Origin: Aporrectodea caliginosa
Taxonomy: Eukaryota > Annelida > Clitellata > Crassiclitellata > Lumbricidae
Assembly: GCA_020284085.1 (NCBI GenBank)
Contig: JACEVL010000765.1
Location: 558,501-622,500 of the forward strand
Reading direction: 5' to 3'
DNA length: 64,000 nt
The translations under genes and the position numbers were made by a program. Shown piece after piece: positions 34,301 to 44,999 of the stretch (positions are counted from its first letter, which is position 1; every line of letters starts with the position of its first letter). The notes under the pieces are model-generated. The model did no database searches. It saw only the letters and a list, made by a program, of their open reading frames with translations, and was not told the DNA's origin.

Positions 34301-34800
34301 TAACCCTCTTGCCCCGTAAGGCCGAAATATCGGCTTGACTTTATTTATCGTATCCCCGTAAGGCCGATAAACCGGCTACGTTGAACTTGTCAAATACCCG
34401 TAAGGCCGATATTTCGGCATCGCGTCTATATTTTATCCCCGTAAGGCCTGTAAATCGGCTATGGTAATTAGGTCTGTTTATTTCAATCCCAGCATTGACT
34501 CGGACAGGAAGTGACGTACTTTTAGTGTTATTACGTCATTTGAAGGTCAATGTCAAGTGAGTTTCTTGCAGTGCAGTAGCCTAAATAAACACGACTATAG
34601 CCGCTGAAAATGCCGAAACGCAAGGCATCTAGCAGTTCGAATGAAACAACTGTTGCGAAGAATACTTTTGGTGGAAAACGGTATACCCTTGGACAGACGA
34701 GAGATAGGATTATGGCCAGTGATATCAGTAGAGATGAATCAGTTGAAACCGAAAGTTATGGGGACGTTCCTACGGCAAGCATGGCTACGCTTTTGTGAGT
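34300..34800 (+). mobile_element. piggyBac-like left end with four palindromic repeats and a short ORF
   Basis: TTAACCCTCTTGCCCCG at 34300 looks like a piggyBac end (TTAA target, CCCT terminus). It breaks the SINE that ends at the same point. Four copies of CCCGTAAGGCCGATATTTCGGC-type units follow within 34311-34465. A 62-codon ORF at 34610-34798 (MPKRKASSSSNETT...) could be the N terminus of a transposase. The matching right end was not found, so the element is truncated or extends into DNA I cannot delimit. Confidence 0.5.
34610..34798 (+). CDS. Short Lys/Ser/Thr-rich ORF, possible first exon of a transposase-like gene
   Basis: 62 codons beginning MPKRKASSSSNETT, polar and acidic at the end. 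The terminal TTTTGTGAGTG contains a consensus splice donor GTGAGT at 34795, so it may be a first exon. No continuing exon is recognised. It lies inside the putative piggyBac-like element. Confidence 0.3.
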   Translation: MPKRKASSSSNETTVAKNTFGGKRYTLGQTRDRIMASDISRDESVETESYGDVPTASMATLL

Positions 34801-35181
34801 GTTACTCCTGATGTTTCTATATATATCGATGATGGGCGCAGTAAAGTGACATTCTGGCGCTAAAACATTAGCTAGCTATCAGAAACTTTTACTTATATAT
34901 CAGACTTCTCATCAGAGACCGTAAAAGTTAAGTTTACATGCATTCTGAAGTTAGTGATTTTAGCCCAAGAGCTCAGGGTTGTGGGCGTTTTCGCACAGGG
35001 TTGTAGGGACAGTACAATGTTGTACTGTGAAATGAAGCTTGCATGTTGTCAGCCTGCGCTCATTAACATAATTGGTGACGTGTCCACGCAAAACACGTCG
35101 ATGATGACGTCGATTTCTCGATTATGACGTCAGTCAACGCTCATTTTGGCTAGATTAAGGTCTAAGGCCGTTTTGAATCGG

Positions 35182-35318
35182 CAGCCTCAACATAGATGGT
35201 AGATGCTTGCTCTAGTGATATATTTATATATATACATCTCTATGGTTATAACCATAGAGATGTATAATATATAAAATATATCACTAGAGCCCGCATCCGC
35301 CATCTTTGTTGAGGCTGT
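35182..35318. mobile_element. Palindromic MITE (~137 bp foldback)
   Basis: CAGCCTCAACATAGATGG...CTCTAGTGATATATTT and its reverse AAATATATCACTAGAGC...CCATCTTTGTTGAGGCTG form arms of about 65 bp around a central ATCTCTATGGTTATAACCATAGAGAT palindrome. Outer AAGGCCG/CGGCCTT words may extend it to about 35163-35355. Confidence 0.75.
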
Positions 35319-37992
35319 GACCCCGAGCCCGCTAACGAATATAACCATAACGGCCTTGACCCGGAGCCGTCTCAAAATGGCGACCCGATCGAAAGTTAAA
35401 TTGTGTAGTGTGTGGATGGGGCAACTTATTAAAGCCCGAAAACGAGGCCGCTGGAATATTATTTAATCGATAAGTTGTTATTTTGTGTGTTGTACTTTTT
35501 GCAAGTCGTAAGCTTTGAAAAGAAATTAAACAGTCTCGCTTAAGCTTGACTGCGTCCATGAATTTCAACCAATCAAAACGCGTCATTTCAATTTAAATTA
35601 ACTGCGGAACTCTCGATAAAGTGTTGTTATATCTATGGTTGTGGCTTCAAAAAATTAGCGAAGGGAATATACGTCATGTTCCCTCTAGCGATGAAAAATA
35701 ATATCTCATTGGTTCTAACCAATGTAGCTAATAACAATAATAATCTTCGTTTATTATCAAATGACACACCACAGTATTATTACAATTCATAGTATGAACG
35801 GATGATCACGAGTTATTACAGGAGTCGAATTTAACTTTTTGGCAGCCATGCAAGGCGCCCATAATCCATGACGTCCTACTGCTCATTTTACCAACGCCAT
35901 CTGGCGAATGAAAGGCTGAGTCGACCTGGATTGAGCAACTACCATTGAGCTTGTAAAAATGAGCTTCCCAATGGAGGTTTCCAAAATGGATATATAGACC
36001 TACAGCACAGTAGGCGGCAGGCCTATATATATAGGTCTAAACTCTTACGGTAGTGTATTGATTGCCGTGAACCTTCCACTATTCACGGTAAGAACACAAG
36101 CCACAGTATAAACGGCGAGGGATATAAGAGGAATCGGGATATGTTTAGTGAAAGAGCAGTGTTCACAGTTTTAGGCCGAAAGTGAAAGACTTCTGGAGAG
36201 ATAGCAAGAGCTGATGTGTTGCAATTGGTGATTTCATAGGATGGATCACACATTTTGTCGCAATTATGTAGGGAGTTTGTTCTAGAGAGGCGGAACCGCG
36301 TTGGCTGTGAAGCAAGTTGCAAATATTAGTGATGAGGTGACGGAAGGGCGGAGAAGTGTTAGGGCGGAAGAAGAGCGGGTTCAGCCAAGTGCTTGGATCG
36401 TATTGGATCCGTAAATGACTGAAGTGACTGATGTTGCACAAGTCTACCAAATAACTGTGATTTAAAGTTTCTTCGGAAACTTGAAGAAACACCCAAAACA
36501 TTGTACACTCTGTTTCATACAAGAGAAATTAAATAATTATTGCACCAATTAGTCTACTTGTATTTCAGTCTGCAATACAGCTTCAAGTTCAGTAGTATAG
36601 TCTGCGTCTGGAGCCCTGGCGGTTAAGAGTTTGTCTCACTTTCGGCCTTGCGGAAATGTCCTCTGACGTTGGGGCTTTGCATAGGATGAACTGGATGAAT
36701 TTGAGGCATTCATCGCCCGTGTATACGTCTGTGAATGACCCGAAACCTTCCCTAAGGAAGCTTAAGAATGCTCCTTCACGTTCATGTTGACTTTGTCCAT
36801 GGCGTGTTTTCGTTGACTCCCTGCATGTGGCTTGACTCAGAGTTCCTTCTAATCTAGTCTTCTATCATCCTCCTTCTTATCCCTCGGCTCATTCCAGGGT
36901 AACAAGAAACAGGGCTTACGGGGTTTAACGCCACGCCAGAGACCCTCCTGCTTTACTAAGAGCTTACGGGGTTTTACGCCACGCCAGAGGCTCAGCAGGT
37001 CAAGAATAATACAAACACCACAATACAGAGCCACAGTGCAACCGTAACATGCATCTGAATCCATCCCATCTCCATTTGAGCAGACAACTCGCAGTCATGG
37101 CAGCAAACTCACAGGCACCAGTCACCTATAGAAACAGTAAAACAACGAATGTTATTATTACACGTTGCGACAGATAAATAGTTCATTCATTCATTCCGGA
37201 GATTTATATAACACCTCTCCAAGAAGCTTACTCAGAGGCGCTCCCAGCTGCAGCCACGGACAAACAGAAAGGACTTTAGCAGTTGGTAGAAAGCAGGCAA
37301 ATTATTCCGGGGCAGTAAGCGTAACGCAAACGAGAGACAATTCCAAGTGGAGGGGCCAACAACCGAGAAAGCTCGACGCTGTCTGACCTGAGGAGCGGGC
37401 CCGAGGGACCAATAGCTTTCCCTTAGCCAAAGAGCGCAGAGCTCGACGAGAGGCTAGGTGGGAAACCGGGCGACAGAGATCAGATAAGTAGAACGGAGCA
37501 CTAGTATCATGAAATTATATGAAATAGTATCATGAAAGGAAGGAATAAAATACAAGTCTTCTTCTGGGGCGGCCCTGTTGGTCGGCACCGCGCTGACATA
37601 CACAAGGAGCTTTATGTTCCAGTCTCAAGTCAACCAGGTCAGCGATCGTTGCGGTCAACTGCTTGTGGAGATATGAAGGTGCCGCGCATTGTATCTCCTC
37701 ATGACTCGGTTCTTCCTTTTGGAACAGTCTTCAGCTTTACGCATGCTGCTGAATATATATCTTCATTCAGGAAACATTTTAAAAATGGCAAAAACTTGCA
37801 CTTCAATATCTTCATGAGTTAGATATGCATGTATGCAGCGCCTTTGTGAGGTAGCCGACTAAAAGACGCTATATCGGCAGTGGCTGATGCACGCACAAGC
37901 AAAAAACTATACAGTACTTACATGCAAACGTGCATGCATACGACATAAATTACATGCATGTAATCCTCGGGGTGGACATGACTGACCAAATC
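35319..37992. other. Repeat-bearing intergenic DNA, no gene recognised
   Basis: Contains a copy of the AATAATCTTCGTTTA repeat (35740-35805), a local duplication GCTTACGGGGTTT(A/T)ACGCCACGCCAGAG (36913 and 36961), and an AGCGCCT-type interspersed repeat (37195-37400). Open frames at 36083-36522 have no family features. Confidence 0.5.
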
Positions 37993-39167
37993 GGCGCTTC
38001 GCTCGCCCGGGGAGGACCTAGGTCCGGACGGGGTTTCACCAGCCAGGTCAGGATCGAACTCAGGGGACCTATTCCTGTCACTGCAGCTAGGAAGGGAGGT
38101 AACCGGCGGTAAAGGCTCGTTCCCCATGCGGGTCAAAAGGAGTGCAACCTCTAATTCGTCTAAATCTGTGTCAGGTACCAGGATGGAGCCAAGGGGGTCC
38201 GTGACCCTCGGTTGGAGGGTAACCATCGATTGATTTGATAGCTCTGGGTTTCGTGATGGGTCTCCCCTACATTGTGAATCATTTATTCTGTTTGTTTCTT
38301 TCAGGTACTCCCTACCCGGACCTCTAGGGACTTCGAACCCTGTGAACGAATCACGGTCGTCAACCTCCCCTTCCTCCTGTGATTTACTACATTCGGAAAC
38401 TATCAGCGGAAATAGTTTATCAAATTTTGTTAGGAACGCTTTGGTCAATTTCGGATCGGAATGCATCAATTGAAGACATCGGTCTAAATCAGACTCCATT
38501 GTATTGTGTAACAGTTTGACAATTAACTGCAATTGATTACAGAAATAAAATGAACTAAGAGTTTAAACTGAACTAATTGTGTTTTGTATTCTTTCTTACA
38601 CTTTGAAAGAATCTGTTTAATTAATTAATCAAATCAGACAATTATTGGATCTGAGCTTTGACCTCTTGACCTAGTTACATCACTTAGGCTAATCAAGCTA
38701 TGCTCAATCTAAGCAATCCACAACGTTACTCCCTCTAATTTTTACATTTAATTTCCAGGGGCGAGTAGCCAACCAAAGGGACGCTAATCTAACCTTAGTA
38801 CTCCAAATTACCAGGTTATCCTCACTTAAACCCTTCTTTCTACCAATTTCTATTCCACTCAAAATGGCCGCCGGACGCTCTTCAGCGTTACCATTAACTA
38901 CGCTAATTAGGTCGGTCGTTATCTTCACTAATTTCCTCAACCTAACTATTTCTACTGCACCCGGGGTTCACGTTTAATTAACCCAGGACAAGATGACTAT
39001 TTTAACGCTTTTTGTCGGCACAAATCGGGGATATACTTATCCTGCGGGCCACACAAATAAATTTCATTTAAGCGCCTCGCTCGACATTTTGTACAACTCC
39101 ACTATTCTGACGTCACTTCCTTCCGGTCCTCTATTGAACTTTTGTAGCGCTATTCAATTTCGCCACA
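37993..39167 (-). repeat. 3' LTR of the Gypsy element
   Basis: 1175 bp copy of 45575-46751. It follows the polypurine tract directly and starts TGTGGCG. The last three bases expected from the 5' LTR (ACA) are replaced by GAT at the outer edge. Confidence 0.93.
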
Positions 39168-39180
39168 CCCCCCTCCCCTT
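39168..39180 (-). other. Polypurine tract
   Basis: Element-strand AAGGGGAGGGGGG abuts the TGTGGCG start of the 3' LTR, the expected primer for plus-strand synthesis. It fixes the LTR's 5' boundary. Confidence 0.85.
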
Positions 39181-39593
39181 ACAAGAAAATTTCTATGGAT
39201 ACAGAGAAATTTTTAAGCCGTAAGGTGGTATGGTGACTAAGGGCTACCATCCAACCAGTGAGAAACACTAAAAGTTAGCCACTGGCAAAACCAACCTCAG
39301 CTATCCCCTCTAGTGGACGCTACGTAATGTTTTCCTCAGTGTTAACTTGACTAACATGAACTAACATGAACAGAACAAGGGCTATAGATCAGATAATACT
39401 ACAGTCCCTACTAATCAATTATCATCGGCACATAACAAATGTCATCCATTAAAAACTAAACTTTCCACAGTTCATTTGAAATTGTATACAGTCAACAACA
39501 ATTACAAAGTAAAAAAACGAAAACCTTTGATTCTAACACCGGGTTTTACCACAGGTGAAATCTTAAAATCTAGCCAACCCACTAGGGATCCCA

Positions 39594-42500
39594 CTAATCT
39601 CGGTAGCGGCCGGGGACCTTAATCTCTCTCCGGGGTCGTGGTTGGGGAACTTCCTCCCTTCCATCCCAGGCGGGGTCCTCCTCTCCAAGACCATCGAGAT
39701 TCACGAACTCCAGGTTATCCTCGGGACCTACTTCCTTGGACTCCCAATCCTCCGGAGTTTTTCCTTCAAACGGCTTGAGTTTATCGATGTAGACTAGCTG
39801 GGGTAGGGCTCGCCGGGATTTCTGAACCCGAAATAATACAGGACTTATCTGTTCCAATATTTTCACAGGACCTACGAAATATCGGGCCCACTTCTCCTTT
39901 ATTTTGGGTCTTCTCCTGGGATAGTATAACCAAACCCAATCTCCAGGTTTAAATGCGGCGGGACGCACCCTAAGGTTGTACCGGGAAGCCCTAACAGTAG
40001 CCAGGCGCTGACTAAATTCCCGTACATCAGCAAAAGCAGTTTTGATTATTCTTTCCTGATCTGTCACAAAATGCATAACATTCAACGGATTTGAACAAAC
40101 AGGAAGACATTCACCAAGTACAAGATCAATCGGTAGTGTTACTTCTCTTCCCAAAAACAGTTTGCATGGGGTAAATCCAGTCGATTCATGCTCGGTGGCT
40201 CTGTAGGCTGACATGACTGTTGGAAGAAGAGCATGCCAGTTTCTTTGATTTTGAGATATGACTTTGGCTAGCATTGAGTTAAGGGTCCGATGGAAACGCT
40301 CGACGGCCCCGTTGGTGCTGGGTTTGTAGGCAGTGGTTCTGATTTTGTCAATTCCCATGAGACGGCAAAGGGACTGAAACAGCTCGGATTCAAAACACGA
40401 CCCTTGGTCTGTTAGGAGCTGTCGTGGGCAGCCAAAACGTGTGAAAACTTGATTCATCAAGACATTGGCTACCGTCGTTGCGTCTTGGGAATGAATTGGG
40501 AAGGCTTCAGCCCACTTCGTGAAATGGTCTACGATGGTGAGTATGTATTTATGTCCTTTACTGGAAGGGGGATGAGGTCCTGTAATGTCCACTCCTACTC
40601 GTTCCCAAGGTTCCCCGACCAACATTGACTGTAGGAGGCCTTGTCGTTTTGGTTTCCCTCTTATGAATTGCGCGCAGGCCGTACACTGTCTGAGGTACCT
40701 CCGAACGTCTTCTCGCCAGCCAAACCAATAGGCTCGTCGTTGCAGTTGGACAAGTGTTCGTCGGATACCCAGATGGCCACCAGCCATCCCCTCATGAGCC
40801 AACTGAATTAGAGTGGAGCGTCGTGCGGGAGGAGGTATTAACTGATGCCAGAGCACCTGTTCCCCAGTTCTCCCAAGCCAGTCTCGATACAGGACACTGT
40901 CAACCACTCGCAGTTGTGGCCACTGCGCTACGAGGGACTTGACTTCCCCGCAGAGCGGCCGTACCTCGTCGTAGGTGGGTCCAGTTTCGGATTCACTTTT
41001 CTTGCGGAGAATCCAGCCTAGAGCAGGATCCTCACTCTGCTCTTTTCCAATGACTTCCAGATTCCAATCGGGTGGCAGAGAATCTCCCGACGTTCTTCCG
41101 CTAGCAGCTGACCGGATCATGTCGACACGCTGTGGCCGACGGGACAAAGCATCAGCGTTTAGGTGTGAGGTTCCGGGACGATGGCGGATCTCAAACTGGA
41201 ACTCCTCTATGACAGCTAACCACCGCGCCTGTTGGCCAATTGGTAGTGGAGTCTTCCGAAGCCACTGCAGCGCCGAATGATCTGTTCTGAGTACGAAGGG
41301 TTTTCCTAACAGATATTGCCGGAATGATTTGAGGAAGTAAACGATGGCCAAGAGTTCCCTTTTGGTCACGTCGTAATTCTTCTCGGCCACGGAACAAGAA
41401 CGGCTTCCGTAACAAATGACCCGTTCATGAGTGTCTTGAATTTGCGATAATACGGCGCCTATCAAGTCCCCTGAAGCGTCCGTGTCTAAGATAAACGTTC
41501 CTTCGTCTCTCGGCAATGCTAGGATAGGGGCCTCGGTCAGCCGCCTTTTGAGCTCTCGGAAGGCCTCTTCACAGTTCGGACTCCACTCGAACCGACAATT
41601 CTTCCTTGTAAGAGCATTGAGGGGTCGAGCCACGCGAGCAAATTCGGGTACGAATTTTCTGTAATAAGAACATAATCCGACAAAGGCTCTAACATCACGC
41701 AGTTTCGTAGGTGTCGGCCAGTCGCACACAGCCGAAACCTTTCCCGGGTCAGTCACTATCCCCGCGGCACTGATTAGGTGTCCCAAGAACAGTACCTGTC
41801 GCTGCAGTAAATGGCACTTAGTCGGTTTCAACTTCAACCCTACGGACTTCAAACGTTCCAGCACTTGAGAGAGTCTCTGCAGGTGGGTATCCACATCGGG
41901 TGCAAAAATGATTATATCGTCCAGGTAAATTAGGCATATCATGAAATTGAGACCGGACATCACGAGGTTCATCATCCTCGAGAACGTGGCTGGACTGTTG
42001 CACAGGCCGAAAGGAAGGACTTTGAATTGATAGCTTCCTCCTCGAGTTATGAAAGTCGTTTTGGGTCGGTCCTTCGGGTGAACAGCGAGCTGATGGTACC
42101 CTGCACGCAAGTCAAAGGTGCTATACCAACATGCCCCTGCCAACGTGTCCAGGCTCTCACTTATTAGCGGCAACGGATATACGTCCTTTCGCGTCTTGGC
42201 GTTCACCGCCCGATAGTCCACACAGAACCGCGGGGTGCCATCCCGCTTTTTCACCATGACCACGTTGCTGGACCATTCGGAGAAGGAAGGTTCGACAAGT
42301 CCTTGAGCGAGCATCTGTTGTACCTGTTCGTCAATCACAGGAAGGAGACTTAAGGGTTGTCGCCTCAAAGGCTGTCGCACTGGTCGCTCAGTTCCGGTAT
42401 CGATCTCGTGCAAAATTATATCGGTATAACCCATGTCCCACTCTGCTAACGAGAATGCCTCCTTGTTGGCCAGGAGAAGAGTGCGCAGCCGGTCTCGCAC

Positions 42501-43949
42501 GTCAGCTGAAACATCGTCAGCCACTCCCTCCCAAAGGGGCCCCAAGACCTTCTCGGCGAGTGCGGAGGGGTCTAGTTCAGGTGTTTCTTTTACAGAGGAG
42601 CAGACGGAAGAGGGTTCGGAAGGCTCGATCTCTTCCACCACAGACACTTCTTCCATCTGACACTGCACACCATTCGGTATTACTAGAGGACGATTTGTTG
42701 GATTCAAAACCCGAACCATTAAGTCCATCGTCCGATCTGGCAGAAGGGTGCCTGCCACCAGCAGGCCAGACGCGAGCAGTTGGGGTTGAGTAGCCCACTG
42801 TTTCTTTTCGTTTCTGCTGTGGAGATTGGGCAGAATCATATGAGCCGCAATGTCCATTTCGGATAAGGGAGGGATCTGTACCTTTCCCACAAGAGCAATC
42901 TTCAGGCAGCGACTTTTACCTCGAAGACTGTTTTTCTGCAATGGCACGACTCGGTCTCGAATTCTGATCGATTGTTCAGCAAAGTCCCAGGTGGCTCCGT
43001 GGCGTTCGAGCCAGTCCAACCCAAGGATCAGCTCCGTTAACTGTTCCGTTACCAGACAGGGAACCTCAAAGGACATGCCGGCCACTTCGCAGCGTAAAGT
43101 CGTTTCACCCAAAATTCGGATTTCAGTTCCGTTTGCCGCTCTAAGTATTTGATCTGACCGACGCAAATCTTTATTACGGACAAGCGAGGCGGGAGCTAAG
43201 CTGAGTTCGCTGCCAGTGTCTACCAAAGCGGACAAGTCCTTTCCATTTATACGAACCGACACGTAGGCGTTCGTACTTCCTTCCACGTATCTCACGTGAG
43301 AAGGCTCGGAAGTAGCAACTGACGAGGGTTGTCCATCCTCCAGTCTCGTAGCTACCGGCTGGCGATCAGGACAGTCTCGCGCGAAATGTCCCGTACCCTG
43401 ACACTCGTAGCATCGAATTGGGCGCCGTGCCGAATTTCGCCTGTTCCTTCCGACATCTCCGCCGAGTTGGGATACTGGTTGACCTCCAAACCACGTTGGA
43501 GCGGACCGGTCCAACCCAGGTTCGACCACCGTAGTGGTGAGCGGTCCTCGTGGAGACCCGACCAGTCTCTCTATTTGCTCCAGCCTCCGTCTCTGCGGTT
43601 CCAGTTCATCCTTTACCACTCGTCGAATTACTTCGGCCAAATTTTCTTCTTCTCGGACGACTTTGACTCGCCCAAAGCGTCGATCATGTGCATCTCTCGA
43701 CTCTTCCTCTGTTTTATTATAGCATTCTAGTCGTAGCGCCAACTTGTGAGCTTCGTCTAAAGACGCGGGTTCTCTTTCTCGAACCTTAAGAGCCAACGCT
43801 TTGTCTCTCAGGGCATCTAGGAATGCCCGGATCGCAATAGTTTCACGATGGATGGAGGGTGGTCCAGGGTAGGCGAGGGTAAGCAACCGCCGAATGTCTT
43901 GGACTAGAACGTTCAGGTCCTCGCCTTCTTTCTGCTTTCTCGTTCCCAA
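39594..43949 (-). CDS. pol: Gypsy Gag C-terminus and Pol polyprotein (protease, RT, RNase H, integrase), 1451 aa
   Basis: Domains in order: end of capsid (1-80); CCHC zinc knuckle CYECQGTGHFARDCP (180-194); aspartic protease with ALVDTGSELS (241-250); reverse transcriptase with FCVDYRAVNAKTRKDVYPLP, LPFGLCNSPATF and the catalytic IYLDDIIIF (YLDD at 675-678); RNase H with LDTDASG (822), KREL (865) and RTDHS (890); integrase zinc finger HEGMAGGHLG...CTACAQ (1052-1093) and D-D-E core at about 1121, 1181 and 1217 (TDQGSCFES, STNGAVERFHRTL); and a GPF/Y-type C terminus (WARYFVGPVKIL). The catalytic residues are present and there is no frameshift, so this part could be functional. It is continuous in frame with the gag segment except for the TAA at 43950. 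The M at 43949 is not a likely real start. Confidence 0.96.
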   Translation of the reverse strand: MGTRKQKEGEDLNVLVQDIRRLLTLAYPGPPSIHRETIAIRAFLDALRDKALALKVREREPASLDEAHKLALRLECYNKTEEESRDAHDRRFGRVKVVREEENLAEVIRRVVKDELEPQRRRLEQIERLVGSPRGPLTTTVVEPGLDRSAPTWFGGQPVSQLGGDVGRNRRNSARRPIRCYECQGTGHFARDCPDRQPVATRLEDGQPSSVATSEPSHVRYVEGSTNAYVSVRINGKDLSALVDTGSELSLAPASLVRNKDLRRSDQILRAANGTEIRILGETTLRCEVAGMSFEVPCLVTEQLTELILGLDWLERHGATWDFAEQSIRIRDRVVPLQKNSLRGKSRCLKIALVGKVQIPPLSEMDIAAHMILPNLHSRNEKKQWATQPQLLASGLLVAGTLLPDRTMDLMVRVLNPTNRPLVIPNGVQCQMEEVSVVEEIEPSEPSSVCSSVKETPELDPSALAEKVLGPLWEGVADDVSADVRDRLRTLLLANKEAFSLAEWDMGYTDIILHEIDTGTERPVRQPLRRQPLSLLPVIDEQVQQMLAQGLVEPSFSEWSSNVVMVKKRDGTPRFCVDYRAVNAKTRKDVYPLPLISESLDTLAGACWYSTFDLRAGYHQLAVHPKDRPKTTFITRGGSYQFKVLPFGLCNSPATFSRMMNLVMSGLNFMICLIYLDDIIIFAPDVDTHLQRLSQVLERLKSVGLKLKPTKCHLLQRQVLFLGHLISAAGIVTDPGKVSAVCDWPTPTKLRDVRAFVGLCSYYRKFVPEFARVARPLNALTRKNCRFEWSPNCEEAFRELKRRLTEAPILALPRDEGTFILDTDASGDLIGAVLSQIQDTHERVICYGSRSCSVAEKNYDVTKRELLAIVYFLKSFRQYLLGKPFVLRTDHSALQWLRKTPLPIGQQARWLAVIEEFQFEIRHRPGTSHLNADALSRRPQRVDMIRSAASGRTSGDSLPPDWNLEVIGKEQSEDPALGWILRKKSESETGPTYDEVRPLCGEVKSLVAQWPQLRVVDSVLYRDWLGRTGEQVLWHQLIPPPARRSTLIQLAHEGMAGGHLGIRRTLVQLQRRAYWFGWREDVRRYLRQCTACAQFIRGKPKRQGLLQSMLVGEPWERVGVDITGPHPPSSKGHKYILTIVDHFTKWAEAFPIHSQDATTVANVLMNQVFTRFGCPRQLLTDQGSCFESELFQSLCRLMGIDKIRTTAYKPSTNGAVERFHRTLNSMLAKVISQNQRNWHALLPTVMSAYRATEHESTGFTPCKLFLGREVTLPIDLVLGECLPVCSNPLNVMHFVTDQERIIKTAFADVREFSQRLATVRASRYNLRVRPAAFKPGDWVWLYYPRRRPKIKEKWARYFVGPVKILEQISPVLFRVQKSRRALPQLVYIDKLKPFEGKTPEDWESKEVGPEDNLEFVNLDGLGEEDPAWDGREEVPQPRPRREIKVPGRYRD

Positions 43950-44999
43950 TTAGGTTTGATACAAGCTGGACTGACTGGCACTGCCGTATCGGTTACGCAG
44001 GATCTGCACCAGATCTTTCCAGGTCCAGTCCGGGTCAGTTCCACACTCCCAGAGCAGCTGGTTAGCCGGTTCGACAAGGGCACACATCAGCTGATCCAGA
44101 CGATCACTGTCTGACCAACCATTATGTCTGGAGCAGATTTCAAAGCGCTTGAGAAAAGCCTCAATCGAAGTTTTTCCATTGTACGAACCCAATTTTATCC
44201 ACTGGCGTCCTTTTTCACTCGTATGGCTCGGTGGCAAAAGTTTTTCTTTACCCCCGACCATCTCCTTGCTCAGATCAGAACCCTCCGGAGGCGGTCCCGG
44301 TGGTTCTTTGTCTGACGTTACTATCGAGGTGGCTTTCTCATTTTCTTTTCTGCTATTGGAAGTCCACAAAGCAGATTTCGTGTCAGCCGGTTCATGACTC
44401 GTCATTACAGTGTCTTGTTTTGACTCCTCTCGCAAGAACTGCCTGAACAACTCTCGAAATCTGGGATCTAACACGGTCGGGTACCGTTCGGGCCCTCGAT
44501 TCATGGTCCCTTCCCCATGACGTTCAACGGTACGCGGGATGAACTCGTCGAAGCAGTTATCTCCAGACCCCAACAGTCTATTATTGTTATCGACAATAGC
44601 TGAGTAGGACTGAGATGTTTTACTGTCTCGCATCCCCGGAATGACCGTTTCACTGGAAGCCTTCGTTCTCTCTGGTGGTGGAGGAATATTGAACGTACCA
44701 TCTCTAATTGCGTTCGAATAGGGATATTGTGGAGTAACTGTTTCCGGCCAAAATTCACGTCGGCCGCCGACGAACGACGGTGGGTCAATTGCCTGACGAT
44801 GCGAATATCTAGGTGGCACCATCGAGTTAACGGAACTTCTCGGATGATCCACCCGGGTTCTTAGTAACAACGAAGTATCTTCAGGGTTAAGGTCGAACAA
44901 ATTCTCGGGTGCGGAAGGGGAATGAGATCGGACGCGGGCCGGATCAGCGAATGATTTCGACGGGAGCAGCGACGAAATTGGGGCGGACGAGTAAGACAT
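43950..44999 (-). CDS. gag: Gag, N-terminal part, ended by a TAA
   Basis: 349 codons from MSYSSAPISS. The last ~90 residues look like the retrotransposon capsid (WIKLGSYNGKTSIEAFLKRF, DRLDQLMCAL, ANQLLWEC, WTWKDLVQILRNRYGSASQ). The frame stops at SSLYQT-TAA and resumes in the same frame at LGTRKQKEGEDLN, in the middle of the capsid domain. A stop here fits a point mutation better than programmed readthrough, which would normally sit at the gag-protease boundary. Confidence 0.85.
   Translation of the reverse strand: MSYSSAPISSLLPSKSFADPARVRSHSPSAPENLFDLNPEDTSLLLRTRVDHPRSSVNSMVPPRYSHRQAIDPPSFVGGRREFWPETVTPQYPYSNAIRDGTFNIPPPPERTKASSETVIPGMRDSKTSQSYSAIVDNNNRLLGSGDNCFDEFIPRTVERHGEGTMNRGPERYPTVLDPRFRELFRQFLREESKQDTVMTSHEPADTKSALWTSNSRKENEKATSIVTSDKEPPGPPPEGSDLSKEMVGGKEKLLPPSHTSEKGRQWIKLGSYNGKTSIEAFLKRFEICSRHNGWSDSDRLDQLMCALVEPANQLLWECGTDPDWTWKDLVQILRNRYGSASQSSLYQT

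Noticed and set aside
33953..34319. Overlapping ORFs encoding PRPRPRPHGPR or GLGLGPHGLGLG repeats
   Set aside because: They are readings of the GGTCTTGG minisatellite in several frames on both strands.
36163..36522. 119-codon minus ORF
   Set aside because: No family features and no conserved neighbour; spacer DNA with repeats.
37918..38532. 204-codon ORF identical in its start to the upstream Gypsy ORF
   Set aside because: It is the 3' LTR copy of that ORF running out into flanking DNA, not a separate gene.
38704..38940. 78-codon ORF present in both LTRs (also 46286-46522)
   Set aside because: It lies in the untranslated upstream part of the LTR and is duplicated simply because the LTR is; no domain is seen.
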